From Aquibium sp. A9E412 (GTDB lineage: Bacteria; Pseudomonadota; Alphaproteobacteria; Rhizobiales; Rhizobiaceae), in contig NZ_JAOAOP010000004.1 of NCBI RefSeq assembly GCF_030398335.1, forward strand, positions 62,001-126,000: a stretch of DNA of 64,000 nt, given 5' to 3'. Below the pieces are notes generated by a model. It was not told the DNA's origin. It searched no databases and saw only the letters and a program-made list of their open reading frames with translations. Both the position numbers and the translations under genes were made by a program. Each line of letters opens with the position of its first letter. The stretch's first letter is position 1. Positions 25,867-34,064 of the stretch are shown piece after piece.

Positions 25867-26291
25867 CAGAACGGCACCTCGCTCCTGGCGGCGATGCGCG
25901 ACATCTCGGCGCCATAGCCCTCCAGCACCTCCTCAATCAGGGCGGTGACATCGGTTTCGGTGAGATCGCGCAGCCGCTTGTCCCAGCCGATCAGGTCCAT
26001 TGTCTGGCCCAGCCGTTTCATCACCATCGCTATGGCGAGGCGTTCTTCATCGGGCGTTCCCTGCATGGTCAGTCCTTTCCGGTGGCGGGCCGCGAAGAAT
26101 GCCTGGCAGTGCATCGAGCAGAACCAGCGGTATTCGCGGGGGCGGGGTCTGTTGGGGTTGAAGAAACCGAAACCGCGCGCGGGGCGCAGACAGACGGCGC
26201 AAGGCTTGAGGCGCGGGCGCCAGAGCCGAATACGCTCCGGGCAATCCGCAGGCGCTGCGGGCGGGGATGGGACTTGCGCGACATGATTCAC
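25866..26291 (-). CDS. DUF6511-like zinc-binding phage protein
   Basis: The 141-residue protein starts at GTG 26291, overlapping the helicase stop (GTGA). It has a treble-clef-like zinc site formed by CAVC (about residue 30) and CSMHC (about 57-61), followed by a helical C-terminal half (about residues 75-141). Similar proteins lie beside recombination genes in alphaproteobacterial prophages. The zinc site suggests nucleic-acid binding, but no activity can be named. Confidence 0.72.
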   Translation of the reverse strand: MNHVAQVPSPPAAPADCPERIRLWRPRLKPCAVCLRPARGFGFFNPNRPRPREYRWFCSMHCQAFFAARHRKGLTMQGTPDEERLAIAMVMKRLGQTMDLIGWDKRLRDLTETDVTALIEEVLEGYGAEMSRIAARSEVPF

Positions 26292-27952
26292 GCCGCCCTC
26301 CGCTCGGGCTCGGCCGCCGTGACGAGGCGCCGGATGTCGCGCTTGTTGAACTGGAACGAGATCAGCGCGGAGGCGCGATAGCGCGTCAGGCCGTAATCGC
26401 GCCGGAACTCCGGCGGCAGGCAATTCAGCTGCTTTTCCGTCGCGTCCTGCTTCAGCCAGCCCTTCGACTTGAAGGCGCTCTCGTCGGTCTCATGAGTGTT
26501 AAGCCAGTCGTCGGCCTGCGCGAGACAGACGATGCGCTCGCCCACGCTCAGGAGCCGCGTCGCCTTGCCCTTGGCGCCCCCGACCGCGTGCCAGCGGCCC
26601 TCGAGGAAGAACACGCCGCCCCAGGCGTGAAACCCATTGGCCATCAGCGCGGCGTCGTCGCCGAAGAGATCCACCCACGCGAAACTCGATCGCTCGAGAA
26701 GGTCGAGCTCGGTCATGACGAAGCTGTCGATGGGCTCCGCGCCTTCGCGCGGCAGCTCGCACCCGCAGATCGGGCATTCGGTGACCGCGATCGGGATCTC
26801 GGCCTTGCATTCGGGGCAGATTCTCGTGGGGGCTTCCCCCGGCGCCGAAACGCGCCCGTCGAGATCGACATCCTGTTCCAGCGTGCCGTGCGTCAGACTG
26901 GAAGTGCCGAAGTCGAGCACGATGCAGTCGGTCTTGACGATGCCGGGATGTTCCTCGGGATCGACGGTGCGCAGGCCGCGCCCGACCATCTGGATCATCG
27001 TGGACTTGTAGGAACTGGGCCGCAGCAGCACGACGCAGGAGGTGGGCGGATGGTCCCAGCCCTCGGTCAGCACGGCCACGTTGACCACGACGCGGATGCT
27101 GCCCGCTGCATAGTCGGCGAGGATCGCCTTCCGCGTCTCGGCCGCCAGATCGCCGTGAATCAGCGCGGCGGAAACGCCCGCCATCCTGAATGCGTCGGTG
27201 ACGTGTTCGGCATGCGCGACGGTGGAGCAGAACACCACGGTCTGCCGGTCGCCTGTCTTCTCCTTCCAGTGCCGGATCACCTCGTCGGTGACGGGGGCGC
27301 GGTCCATGATGCCCGCCACCTCCGCCATGTCGAAATCCGACATGGTCTTGCGGACCGAGCGCAGTTCGTCCTGCACGCCCACGTCGATGACGAAGGTGCG
27401 CGGCGGCACCAGGTGACCGGAGGCGATCAGCTCGCCCAGCCGCACCTGGTCGGCGACATTGTCGAAAACCTCGCGCAGGCCCTTCCTGTCGCCCCGGTTC
27501 GGCGTCGCCGTGACCCCGAAGATGCGGGCGTCGGGATTGGCCTCCCGCACGCGGTCGATGATGCGGCGGTAGCTGTCGGCGACGGCATGGTGCGCCTCGT
27601 CGACGACCAGCAGGTCGAGGCGCGGCATGTCGGCGAGGTTCGAAGCCCGCGCCAGCGTCGGCACCATGGCGAAGGCGACCTGGCCGCCCCAAGATTTCTC
27701 GGTGGCGTCGATGACCGAGGTGGCGATGCCCGGCACCACGCGCTGGAACTTGGAGCGGTTCTGCGCGGTCAGCTCGTCGCGATGCGCCAGCACGCAGGCC
27801 CTGGCGCCGTCGCCGATCATCTCGCCAGTGACCGCCGAGAGCATGATGGTCTTGCCCGCGCCGGTGGGCGCCACGCCCAGCGTGTTGCCGCGGGAGGCGA
27901 GCGCAGCAACGCTGCGCTCGACGAAGGTCTTCTGGCGGGGGCGCAGGCGCAT
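26288..27952 (-). CDS. Superfamily 2 DEAD/DEAH-box DNA helicase
   Basis: The 554-residue protein opens MRLRPRQKTFVERSV (Q-motif-like) and has Walker A APTGAGKT (about residues 28-35), DEAH (about 117-120), VTATPNRGD (motif III) and motif VI QMVGRGLRTVD (about 330). A zinc ribbon CPECK...CPICGC (about 378-400) and a C-terminal extension follow. It resembles phage and mobile-element SSL2/UvrB-type helicases used in recombination-dependent replication. It is coupled to the DUF6511-like gene. Confidence 0.9.
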   Translation of the reverse strand: MRLRPRQKTFVERSVAALASRGNTLGVAPTGAGKTIMLSAVTGEMIGDGARACVLAHRDELTAQNRSKFQRVVPGIATSVIDATEKSWGGQVAFAMVPTLARASNLADMPRLDLLVVDEAHHAVADSYRRIIDRVREANPDARIFGVTATPNRGDRKGLREVFDNVADQVRLGELIASGHLVPPRTFVIDVGVQDELRSVRKTMSDFDMAEVAGIMDRAPVTDEVIRHWKEKTGDRQTVVFCSTVAHAEHVTDAFRMAGVSAALIHGDLAAETRKAILADYAAGSIRVVVNVAVLTEGWDHPPTSCVVLLRPSSYKSTMIQMVGRGLRTVDPEEHPGIVKTDCIVLDFGTSSLTHGTLEQDVDLDGRVSAPGEAPTRICPECKAEIPIAVTECPICGCELPREGAEPIDSFVMTELDLLERSSFAWVDLFGDDAALMANGFHAWGGVFFLEGRWHAVGGAKGKATRLLSVGERIVCLAQADDWLNTHETDESAFKSKGWLKQDATEKQLNCLPPEFRRDYGLTRYRASALISFQFNKRDIRRLVTAAEPERRAA

Positions 27953-27966
27953 GGCCGGTCCCCCCC

Positions 27967-28596
27967 TTACTGAGCCCAGCTCGGCCGCCCGGCGAACCCG
28001 GGGGCGGACGCGGGCTGGCCGGGCTGATGCGCCGGTGCCGCAGGGGCGGTCTGCTGCGGGGCATGCCCGGCTGCACCGTGTCCGCCGAACTGCAGCGCCG
28101 CAGACCCCATGACCTGCGCATAATCGCGGTGATCGGGTGTGACCGCGCTGCGGATCTCGTTCTTGTCGTCGCCGCTGGCGTCGGTGCCGATATCGATGCG
28201 GGCGATGAACTCGATCCCGTCGAGATCGGCAAAGCCGTCGATCCGCCGCGCCGCCTGCGCCTCGGCCGACATGTCCTTGTCGGAAATCCCGCGGGCCGAG
28301 TTCAGCATGCCGCGCACGAGGCTGCGGCCCATGTTCGCCCAGTCCGGCCCCTTGGGGCTGTAGAGCCCGATCAGGGTGAAGATCTTGCGCCGGGCGTATT
28401 GGCCCTCGGTGACCGTGAACTCGCCGTTCAGATAGACCGCGCCGGTCGAGCCGCGCGTGGCGTAGCCGCCGGTCCAGCCTTGCGTCGCGTCGTCGAAGCC
28501 GCCCGGTCGGATGGTCAGGCGCACCTTGGCCAGCGTGCCCTTCGGGATCAGGTTGGTGTTGCTCTGCGCGTCGTTGAAATCGTTCCAGGAACCCAT
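27967..28596 (-). CDS. Conserved phage protein, possible single-stranded DNA-binding protein
   Basis: The 209-residue protein starts MGSWNDFNDAQSNTNLIPKG at ATG 28596. Its first 150 residues are beta-rich with aromatic residues (ARRKIFTLIGLYSPKGPDWAN), and the last 50 are a disordered Gln/Ala/Pro-rich tail ending in Trp. That layout, an OB-like core plus flexible tail, and the position between a Sak4-like ATPase and a helicase suggest ssDNA binding. I see no decisive motif, so this is a hypothesis. Confidence 0.5.
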   Translation of the reverse strand: MGSWNDFNDAQSNTNLIPKGTLAKVRLTIRPGGFDDATQGWTGGYATRGSTGAVYLNGEFTVTEGQYARRKIFTLIGLYSPKGPDWANMGRSLVRGMLNSARGISDKDMSAEAQAARRIDGFADLDGIEFIARIDIGTDASGDDKNEIRSAVTPDHRDYAQVMGSAALQFGGHGAAGHAPQQTAPAAPAHQPGQPASAPGFAGRPSWAQ

Positions 28597-28615
28597 GGGG
28601 AACCTCCTTTTCTGA

Positions 28616-29488
28616 TCAGGATTGCGGTTGGGATGGGGCGTCGGCCGCCGCATCGGCGGGCGGCGGGGTGTAGGTCAGGCGCCTGGGCGCTGGCGCGACG
28701 GGAGTGCGGATCTTCGTCATCAGGCGGCCGAGATGAGGCTCCTCGACCTGATCCAGACGGCCGGAGCGGTCCTTGGCCGGAAAGCCCCAGGGGTTGATCG
28801 TCTGGCAGACGAAGGCGCGATACGGATCGCCATCGGCCTTCAACTCCGCCATGGTGATCACCTCGTCGACGATCCCCGGCAGCTCCAAGCCGGTCTTCGA
28901 GCCGTCGATCTGCGGCTGGAACACCTTGCGGTTGAAGTCGTCGAGCTTCTCGTCGAGGATTCCGACGAACCAGACGTTCTTGGCCCGTGTGTGCTGAAGA
29001 TGGGTGAGCCAGCCGATCATCTCGCGGCCATGCAGCCCGTAAGCCCCGCGCACATCCGGCTTGCCTGTCTTCTCCGACAGCGCCTCGGGCTGGCCCTTGC
29101 ACCAGCCGAAGCACAGCCGCCCCGCCACGGTGATCGAGTCCACGAAGATCGTGTCGTAGCGGTCGAGCGCGGTAGGATCGCCGAAGCGGTCGCAGACTGC
29201 CTTGTAATGTGCTGGGCTGTAGGGCTGCTCGTCGCGCAGCGCCGGGTTCGGCCCGCCGATGAACACCGCGAAATCCCGGCATTCCGTCCAGGTCCGCGGC
29301 CGGATGCTGTCCCCCGCCCAGCCCTCGATGGCGAGATCGCCGGCCTCGAGGTCCATGAACAGCGTCGTCGACGCGTTCAGGGTCCAGAGGAGCGATGTCT
29401 TCCCGATGCCGGACTTGCCGAAGATGCAGCCCTTGATACCCCGCGACTCGGCCAGTCGCTGGTCGGCGCTGATGATCGGGAGGCTCAT
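28616..29488 (-). CDS. RecA-fold ATPase, Sak4-like recombinase
   Basis: The 290-residue protein has Walker A FGKSGIGKTS (about residues 23-32) and Walker B YDTIFVDSI (about 109-117), with a short RecA core and no C-terminal helicase domain. This is the form of Sak4 single-strand annealing or RecA-like phage recombinases (AAA_24 type). The C-terminal 40 residues are Pro/Ala-rich. ATG 29488 overlaps the upstream stop. The neighbouring nuclease and ssDNA-binding candidate would make a recombination set. Confidence 0.8.
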   Translation of the reverse strand: MSLPIISADQRLAESRGIKGCIFGKSGIGKTSLLWTLNASTTLFMDLEAGDLAIEGWAGDSIRPRTWTECRDFAVFIGGPNPALRDEQPYSPAHYKAVCDRFGDPTALDRYDTIFVDSITVAGRLCFGWCKGQPEALSEKTGKPDVRGAYGLHGREMIGWLTHLQHTRAKNVWFVGILDEKLDDFNRKVFQPQIDGSKTGLELPGIVDEVITMAELKADGDPYRAFVCQTINPWGFPAKDRSGRLDQVEEPHLGRLMTKIRTPVAPAPRRLTYTPPPADAAADAPSQPQS

Positions 29489-30018
29489 CGATCAGCCCCC
29501 TGCGGGACGATCTCGATCTTCAGCGACCCGGGCCGGACGGTGCGCGCGGGCTCGAAACCGGTGCGGATCGCATCGGGCCAGGCGGCGTATTTGCGCTCGG
29601 GCACCTTGAAGGCGACGTCGACATAATGCGCAGGATCGTCCCCGGCGGCGCGGATGCGTTCGACCATGGCGGCGAGGCGATCCTGATCCCAATCGACCCG
29701 TTTCGGCAGGTCGGCGATCACGGTGAAATCGCCGTCGTCGAAGCGGATCGTCCCGGTGTCCTTGCCCGCTGCCTGCCGCTCCTCGGCGGCGCGGGCGGCG
29801 TAACGGACCGTCAGCGCGCCATCGAGGCGGGCCTTCGCGGCCTTGGTCCGCGCCATGCGTTCGTCGACGTCGCGCTGCAGGATCGCCAGCAGTTCGACGG
29901 GCAGCTGGGCGATGTCCTGCAAGCCGAGGCCCGTCAGGTCGTCGACGGTGGGGGTGTTCGCGGGGAACGGCATGTAAGGGTCTCCATGATCGGCAAAAAG
30001 GGATTGGAAGGCGGTCAT
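29485..30018 (-). CDS. Conserved phage protein of unknown function, coupled to the Sak4-like gene
   Basis: The 177-residue protein is helical in its N-terminal two-thirds (residues about 40-90 charged, coiled-coil-like) with a compact C-terminal part containing KRVDWDQDRLAAMVERIRA. Start and stop overlap both neighbours by four bases. The general form resembles Gp157-type phage proteins that accompany recombinases, but the match is weak and I assign no function. Confidence 0.55.
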   Translation of the reverse strand: MTAFQSLFADHGDPYMPFPANTPTVDDLTGLGLQDIAQLPVELLAILQRDVDERMARTKAAKARLDGALTVRYAARAAEERQAAGKDTGTIRFDDGDFTVIADLPKRVDWDQDRLAAMVERIRAAGDDPAHYVDVAFKVPERKYAAWPDAIRTGFEPARTVRPGSLKIEIVPQGADR

Positions 30019-30371
30019 CAGGCGGCCTCCTGCTCGGCGAGCAGGAGCGCGGACAACGACACGGCTGCGGCCTTCGGCTTGGGGCGGGCGACGGCGACGT
30101 AGGCGAACTGGTCGGGGCCCGTGCGCTCCTGCACCAGGTGCACGAGGCCCTGTTCGGCCGCCCAGAAGGCGCGCGACCCGAGCCGGGCCAGTTCCGCGCG
30201 CTCCCGATCCGGCAACCGGGCGAACATCGGGAAGATGTCGAGGGCCAGAAAGCCGCGATGATATTCGAGCCGGTCGCCCGGCACGGCCTGCGCCACCCAG
30301 GCGCAGAACTCGATCTCGGTGAGCGGTCGGCGGGCGCGGACCGTGACGAAGGGGGTGGTGCCCATGAACAT
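30018..30371 (-). CDS. Small phage protein of unknown function
   Basis: The 117-residue protein starts MFMGTTPFVTVRARRPLTEI, with GGAGGAG just before ATG 30371, a very strong start. It contains a short segment FCAWVAQAVPGDRLEYHRGFLA (about residues 22-43) that recurs in alphaproteobacterial phage proteins, and a winged-helix-like helical second half. It opens the early operon downstream of the sigma-like gene. No function is assigned. Confidence 0.6.
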   Translation of the reverse strand: MFMGTTPFVTVRARRPLTEIEFCAWVAQAVPGDRLEYHRGFLALDIFPMFARLPDRERAELARLGSRAFWAAEQGLVHLVQERTGPDQFAYVAVARPKPKAAAVSLSALLLAEQEAA

Positions 30372-30393
30372 GATCTCCTCCTTTCGCCTCTAC

Positions 30394-30987
30394 TCAGGCC
30401 GCCGCGAGATCGTCCCAGGCGGGACCGAGACCGTGGGCGGTGAGGACGTGACGGAGATCGACGAGGCGGCGGTAGAGCGCGGACCGGCTCCCGAAACCCT
30501 CGGCCGCGAGTGCGGTGACCGGGCGATGCGCCAGCGCCGCGCAGAACCGGCGATCCTCGGCCGGGAGCCTCGCGAGGGCGGCCTGCAGGCCGTGGTGCAG
30601 TTCGGTGACGGCCGCCGCGCAGCAGGGTTGGCCGTGCCAGGCGGCAAGCCCGTCGTCCTCGGTCAGCGTGTCGCCGACCGGCTCGCGGGTTCCGGCCAGC
30701 GGCACCTCGAGCGAGAGCAGCGACCCACCCTGCGCACGGCGCTGGCGGTGATGGCGCATCGCGATCCGCGAGGACTGGTTGTGGAGCACGATGTTGGCGA
30801 AGGCGCCGATGCTGCCGCGCCGCGCGTCGAAGCCAGGCAGTCGACAGATCAGGTCGACGAGCAGGTCCTGGCGGACATCGTCATGATCGGCGACGGGCAA
30901 AGCCAGCTTGCGGCGCAGACGGCGCGCGGCCGCATCAGCTTCAGCGATCAGCGTGGAAAGGTCGGCGGGGGTAATCGGGGGGTGCAT
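30394..30987 (-). CDS. Sigma-70-like (ECF-type) phage transcription factor
   Basis: The 197-residue protein carries a sigma region 2-like core (HDDVRQDLLVDLICRLPGF, about residues 35-53, then GSIGAFANIVLHNQSSR) and a C-terminal HTH segment (VTALAAEGFGSRSALYRRLV) in the place of region 4. Phages use such factors to switch transcription, so it may drive the late operon. It lies first in the early operon at its promoter-proximal end. Region 3 and the classical -35 recognition residues were not checked. Confidence 0.72.
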   Translation of the reverse strand: MHPPITPADLSTLIAEADAAARRLRRKLALPVADHDDVRQDLLVDLICRLPGFDARRGSIGAFANIVLHNQSSRIAMRHHRQRRAQGGSLLSLEVPLAGTREPVGDTLTEDDGLAAWHGQPCCAAAVTELHHGLQAALARLPAEDRRFCAALAHRPVTALAAEGFGSRSALYRRLVDLRHVLTAHGLGPAWDDLAAA

Positions 30988-31096
30988 GTCGTCGTACCTC
31001 GGAACATCATTGCTGTTGTTCCGAGACTGCCGGACCCGCCGACGCCTTCGGTGTGTTTGGCGTGTGCTTGTTGTGTGCGGAAAGTGTGTGGAGGAC

Positions 31097-32038
31097 TCAG
31101 TCCTCGACGACGACCTCGGCGGGAGCGATGCCGAGGCGATAGCCGTAGCCTCGCACGGTCACGATCAGAGCGTCGGCGGACGCCCGCGACAGGCCGCAGC
31201 CGACCAAGGCCTTACGCAGATCCCGCACGATCTCGTTCGCCGGGCGCCCGGTCTGCGCGTCGATGGTCTCCTTGCGCAGCACGGGGTCGCGCTGCCCGGC
31301 CTGTTCCGCGAAAAGCCGGATCAGTGCGAACATCTGCGGCGCGAGATCGAGGCGGCGTCCGTCGAACATTGCCGACTGGCGGCTCCGGCTCAAGACGAGG
31401 CGGGGCGCTGTGACGGCGATCGGCGAAAGTCGGTCAAACGCGATTTTCTCCGTGCCGCGATCGTCCACCTGGACGCATTCGGCAAACGAGCGGGCTTCGA
31501 TACCGGCCGCTCGCAAGTGCAGTTCGGTTGTCGGGTCAAGGTCGATGGTGATGACGGTGATAGGTGCCGATCCGGCGGCCATCCTGGTCGCGAGAACTGT
31601 AGCAGGCGCCATCAGCACATGCGTGTCGCGGCAGAGAAACACGCAGATACCCGTCGGCAGCCGTCCCAGCAACCAAAGACCGTCCGCGACGACGGTGGCC
31701 GCCGCCGGCAATCCGCCGGATGCTGCAATGGCCGAGATCAGCTTGTCGGCGTCGATCCAAAACCGGCGGAGGTCGTCCGGCTCCAGCACCTCGTCCGCCG
31801 CGACGTCGCGCGGACAGCAGGCGAGGAACTGATCTCCTACGGCGCGGATCGGGCGTGCATCGAGCCCGCAGTCGCAATGCACGCACACGGACCAGTTGTC
31901 GGCCTTCCGCTGCTCTATCAGAACCCGCGCCCGAAGCAGACTTTCGATCTCCCGCTCAGGGAAGCGGCGCAGCGCCCGGCCGGAGACACTCGCCTCCGCC
32001 CCGCCGTTACTCAGCCGCTTCCACAACCAGATCAGCAT
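31097..32038 (-). CDS. Transcriptional regulator: zinc-ribbon-like N terminus, OmpR-type winged helix C terminus
   Basis: The 313-residue protein ends in a DNA-binding winged helix (about residues 220-305; QMFALIRLFAEQAGQ and VRGYGYRLGIA match the OmpR/PhoB C-terminal fold) but has no receiver domain. Near residues 50-75 lie CVHCDCGLDAR and ACCP, a possible zinc ribbon. The middle is unassigned. It overlaps the end of the 411-residue gene by 32 bases, so the two are co-expressed. It may be the prophage repressor or a sensor-regulator for its partner; either is inferred. Confidence 0.65.
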   Translation of the reverse strand: MLIWLWKRLSNGGAEASVSGRALRRFPEREIESLLRARVLIEQRKADNWSVCVHCDCGLDARPIRAVGDQFLACCPRDVAADEVLEPDDLRRFWIDADKLISAIAASGGLPAAATVVADGLWLLGRLPTGICVFLCRDTHVLMAPATVLATRMAAGSAPITVITIDLDPTTELHLRAAGIEARSFAECVQVDDRGTEKIAFDRLSPIAVTAPRLVLSRSRQSAMFDGRRLDLAPQMFALIRLFAEQAGQRDPVLRKETIDAQTGRPANEIVRDLRKALVGCGLSRASADALIVTVRGYGYRLGIAPAEVVVED

Positions 32039-33242
32039 CGCGATCCTTCTCGAGCCCGTTGCGCGCGACCAGCGCGTGGATCGCCTTTTCGAACCGGGTT
32101 CGACGGAAGGCGAGCGTGCCGGGCGGCTTCAAACGCACGGTCACCTTGGCGGGCTGTTTTGCATCGCTCTTGAAAAACACCCGGAACGTGATTTCTCCCA
32201 GACGCCACCCGCGGCCGAAACGCACCTCGCTGGCCTTGAAATGCCGAAGCGCTGCACCGGATGCGTCTTTCGACTCCCAGCTGCGCACATAGCGCCATGC
32301 GCCATCCTCGTCCTCGGCGAAGAAATCGGCCGCTGCCGCCACGATCCGAACCTCGAGGATCCTCTCGTCGAACGCATGCTGGAATGCGAAGTCCGGGCCG
32401 AAAGCCGTGATGGGATCGAGGGTGTAGAGATCGCGCGCGTCCTTGCCGGCGAAGAAACCGGGTCGCCCGAGGATGTGTTCGGCGAAGATCGCCGCCACTT
32501 CGGCCTGCTGCGCCCTTGGCACGCCGCCGATGCGCAGGAGCCCTTCGTTCGGTGCGTAGCGCAGCGCCGCATATTTCACCGCGCGCAGGGTGATGATCTG
32601 TTCGCGGTCGCCGGCCACGACCGGCGTGGTCGTGACCGGCGCGCCATGGCTGACGACGAGGTTGATTTCGCCATCTTCCTCGTACGGGCCGAGACGGCAG
32701 TAATCGCCCTGCAGATCCTGCGCGAACAGCTTGACGATGGCGGCCTTGAATGCCGCCGACGCTTCCTCCGTCAGATCGGCCCCGACATCGCGCTCCGGGC
32801 CGCGAAATTCCGCCATTGCGGTCGGCGCCCTAAGCGCCTGGAAATCGGCCGCAGCCTCGAAGATCTGATGATGATGCAGGTAGGCGTGCAGCGCCACATG
32901 CTTGGCCTCGTGCTTCACCGGCGCGGAACCGGCATCTTCCGCGTCGGGCGCGGGATAGAGGATCACGCTGCGGCGGCGCGCTTCGTTCAGGATGAGCTGC
33001 ATCCCTTCGCCCGTTCCGAGTTCGGCGACCCGATGCAGATCCGCGATCAGCCCTTCCGACCAGTCGGTGATCGGCGTCGAGAAATACTCCGCCATCTGTT
33101 TGCGAACTTCGGCAATGTCACCGTCGAATGCGAGGGGAAGCTTCTCTTCCTTGAAATGGCGCGCGAAGAGATCGCGCATGAGCACGACATCGATGCTGTT
33201 GAGAAACTTCGGATTGACGAATTTCTTGATGTCGGAGCCCAA
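32007..33242 (-). CDS. Large conserved protein of unknown function, operon partner of the winged-helix regulator
   Basis: The 411-residue protein starts at TTG 33242, supported by AAGGGA five bases upstream; no good ATG lies nearby. It appears to be alpha/beta, with a His-rich segment HEAKHVALHAYLHHHQIFEA (about residues 110-129) and a beta-rich C-terminal half ending in Lys/Arg-rich strands. I recognise no family. Its place between early genes and integrase, with a regulator, fits a lysogeny or immunity role, or cargo. Confidence 0.6.
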   Translation of the reverse strand: MGSDIKKFVNPKFLNSIDVVLMRDLFARHFKEEKLPLAFDGDIAEVRKQMAEYFSTPITDWSEGLIADLHRVAELGTGEGMQLILNEARRRSVILYPAPDAEDAGSAPVKHEAKHVALHAYLHHHQIFEAAADFQALRAPTAMAEFRGPERDVGADLTEEASAAFKAAIVKLFAQDLQGDYCRLGPYEEDGEINLVVSHGAPVTTTPVVAGDREQIITLRAVKYAALRYAPNEGLLRIGGVPRAQQAEVAAIFAEHILGRPGFFAGKDARDLYTLDPITAFGPDFAFQHAFDERILEVRIVAAAADFFAEDEDGAWRYVRSWESKDASGAALRHFKASEVRFGRGWRLGEITFRVFFKSDAKQPAKVTVRLKPPGTLAFRRTRFEKAIHALVARNGLEKDRDADLVVEAAE

Positions 33243-33408
33243 CGGAATCCCTTTTCTTTCAAGCTTGATTGTTCCCTCTATGTTCTATCATTCCAAACAA
33301 CCCTGAGTCGAGTCCGGATGGGCGCGGTCCGTGCACTTCCAGCGGCCGTGGGACGGTTCGCGATCACGGTGAGTAGAGGCCCGAGGAGACCACCGCGCCG
33401 AGGCCCGC
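33243..33408. promoter_or_regulatory. Divergent intergenic region between regulator pair and integration module
   Basis: These 166 bases contain AT-rich stretches (ATTGTTCCCTCTATGTTCTATCATTCC) and must hold promoters for both the leftward regulator operon and the rightward recombinase operon. No convincing -35/-10 pair or palindrome was assigned. Confidence 0.45.
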
Positions 33409-33612
33409 ATGAAACGCCCCAATCCGCTCCCGCCCGACCAGATGACGCCCGCAGAGCGTCGCGCCGAGCTGTGCGGACTGCTGGCGCTCGGGCTGGTTCG
33501 GTTGCGGATGCGGGATGGGCGCGAAGTATCTGACGATACTGGAGAACGTTGCCTACACTATCCGCCCGACCAATGCCGTCATGCAACTCCAACTCACCGG
33601 AGAGATGCATGA
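33409..33612 (+). CDS. Small conserved protein preceding DUF2924
   Basis: The 67-residue protein begins MKRPNPLPPDQMTPAERRAE. The N-terminal half is well formed and proteins with this opening are common directly ahead of DUF2924 and recombinase genes in Alphaproteobacteria; the C-terminal His/Asp/Cys-rich tail is less conserved. Its TGA overlaps the DUF2924 ATG. Role unknown, probably tied to recombinase expression. Confidence 0.65.
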   Translation: MKRPNPLPPDQMTPAERRAELCGLLALGLVRLRMRDGREVSDDTGERCLHYPPDQCRHATPTHRRDA

Positions 33613-34064
33613 ACAAGCCCGACCCCATCCCCGCGCGCCTGGCCGCGCTGAAGACCACGCCGACGCCCGACCTAAAGCAACAGTGGCGCGACCTGTTCGA
33701 CAGCGAGCCGCCATCGTTCAACCGCCGCTACCTCGAGTCCCGCCTGGCCTACCGAATCCAGGAACTCGCCTATGGTGGTCTGAAGCCCGAGACGATCCGG
33801 CGCTTCGAACGGCTCGGCGAGGAACTGGACGGCGGCGACCGGACGAAACGGAGCATCCGCGCCGACCGCGATCGCCCGATCACCGGCACGCGTCTGCTGC
33901 GCGAGTGGCAGGGCGTCGAGCAGATCGTCACCGTCACTGCCGATGGCTTCGAATGGCAAGGTCGGCCGTACAAGTCGCTGTCCGCCATCGCGCGAGCGAT
34001 CACCGGCACGCGCTGGAATGGCTGGGTGTTCTTCGGCCTCAAGAACCACAGGGGGCGGGCATGA
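33609..34064 (+). CDS. DUF2924 domain protein of the recombinase module
   Basis: The 151-residue protein starts MNKPDPIPARLAALKTTPTP and contains PPSFNRRYLESRLAYRIQEL and the C-terminal FEWQGRPYKSLSAIARAITG, the marks of DUF2924. These genes are nearly always immediately upstream of a large serine recombinase, as here (ATGA overlap at 34061). The conserved pairing suggests an accessory or directionality role; this has not been shown in the sequence. Confidence 0.88.
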   Translation: MNKPDPIPARLAALKTTPTPDLKQQWRDLFDSEPPSFNRRYLESRLAYRIQELAYGGLKPETIRRFERLGEELDGGDRTKRSIRADRDRPITGTRLLREWQGVEQIVTVTADGFEWQGRPYKSLSAIARAITGTRWNGWVFFGLKNHRGRA

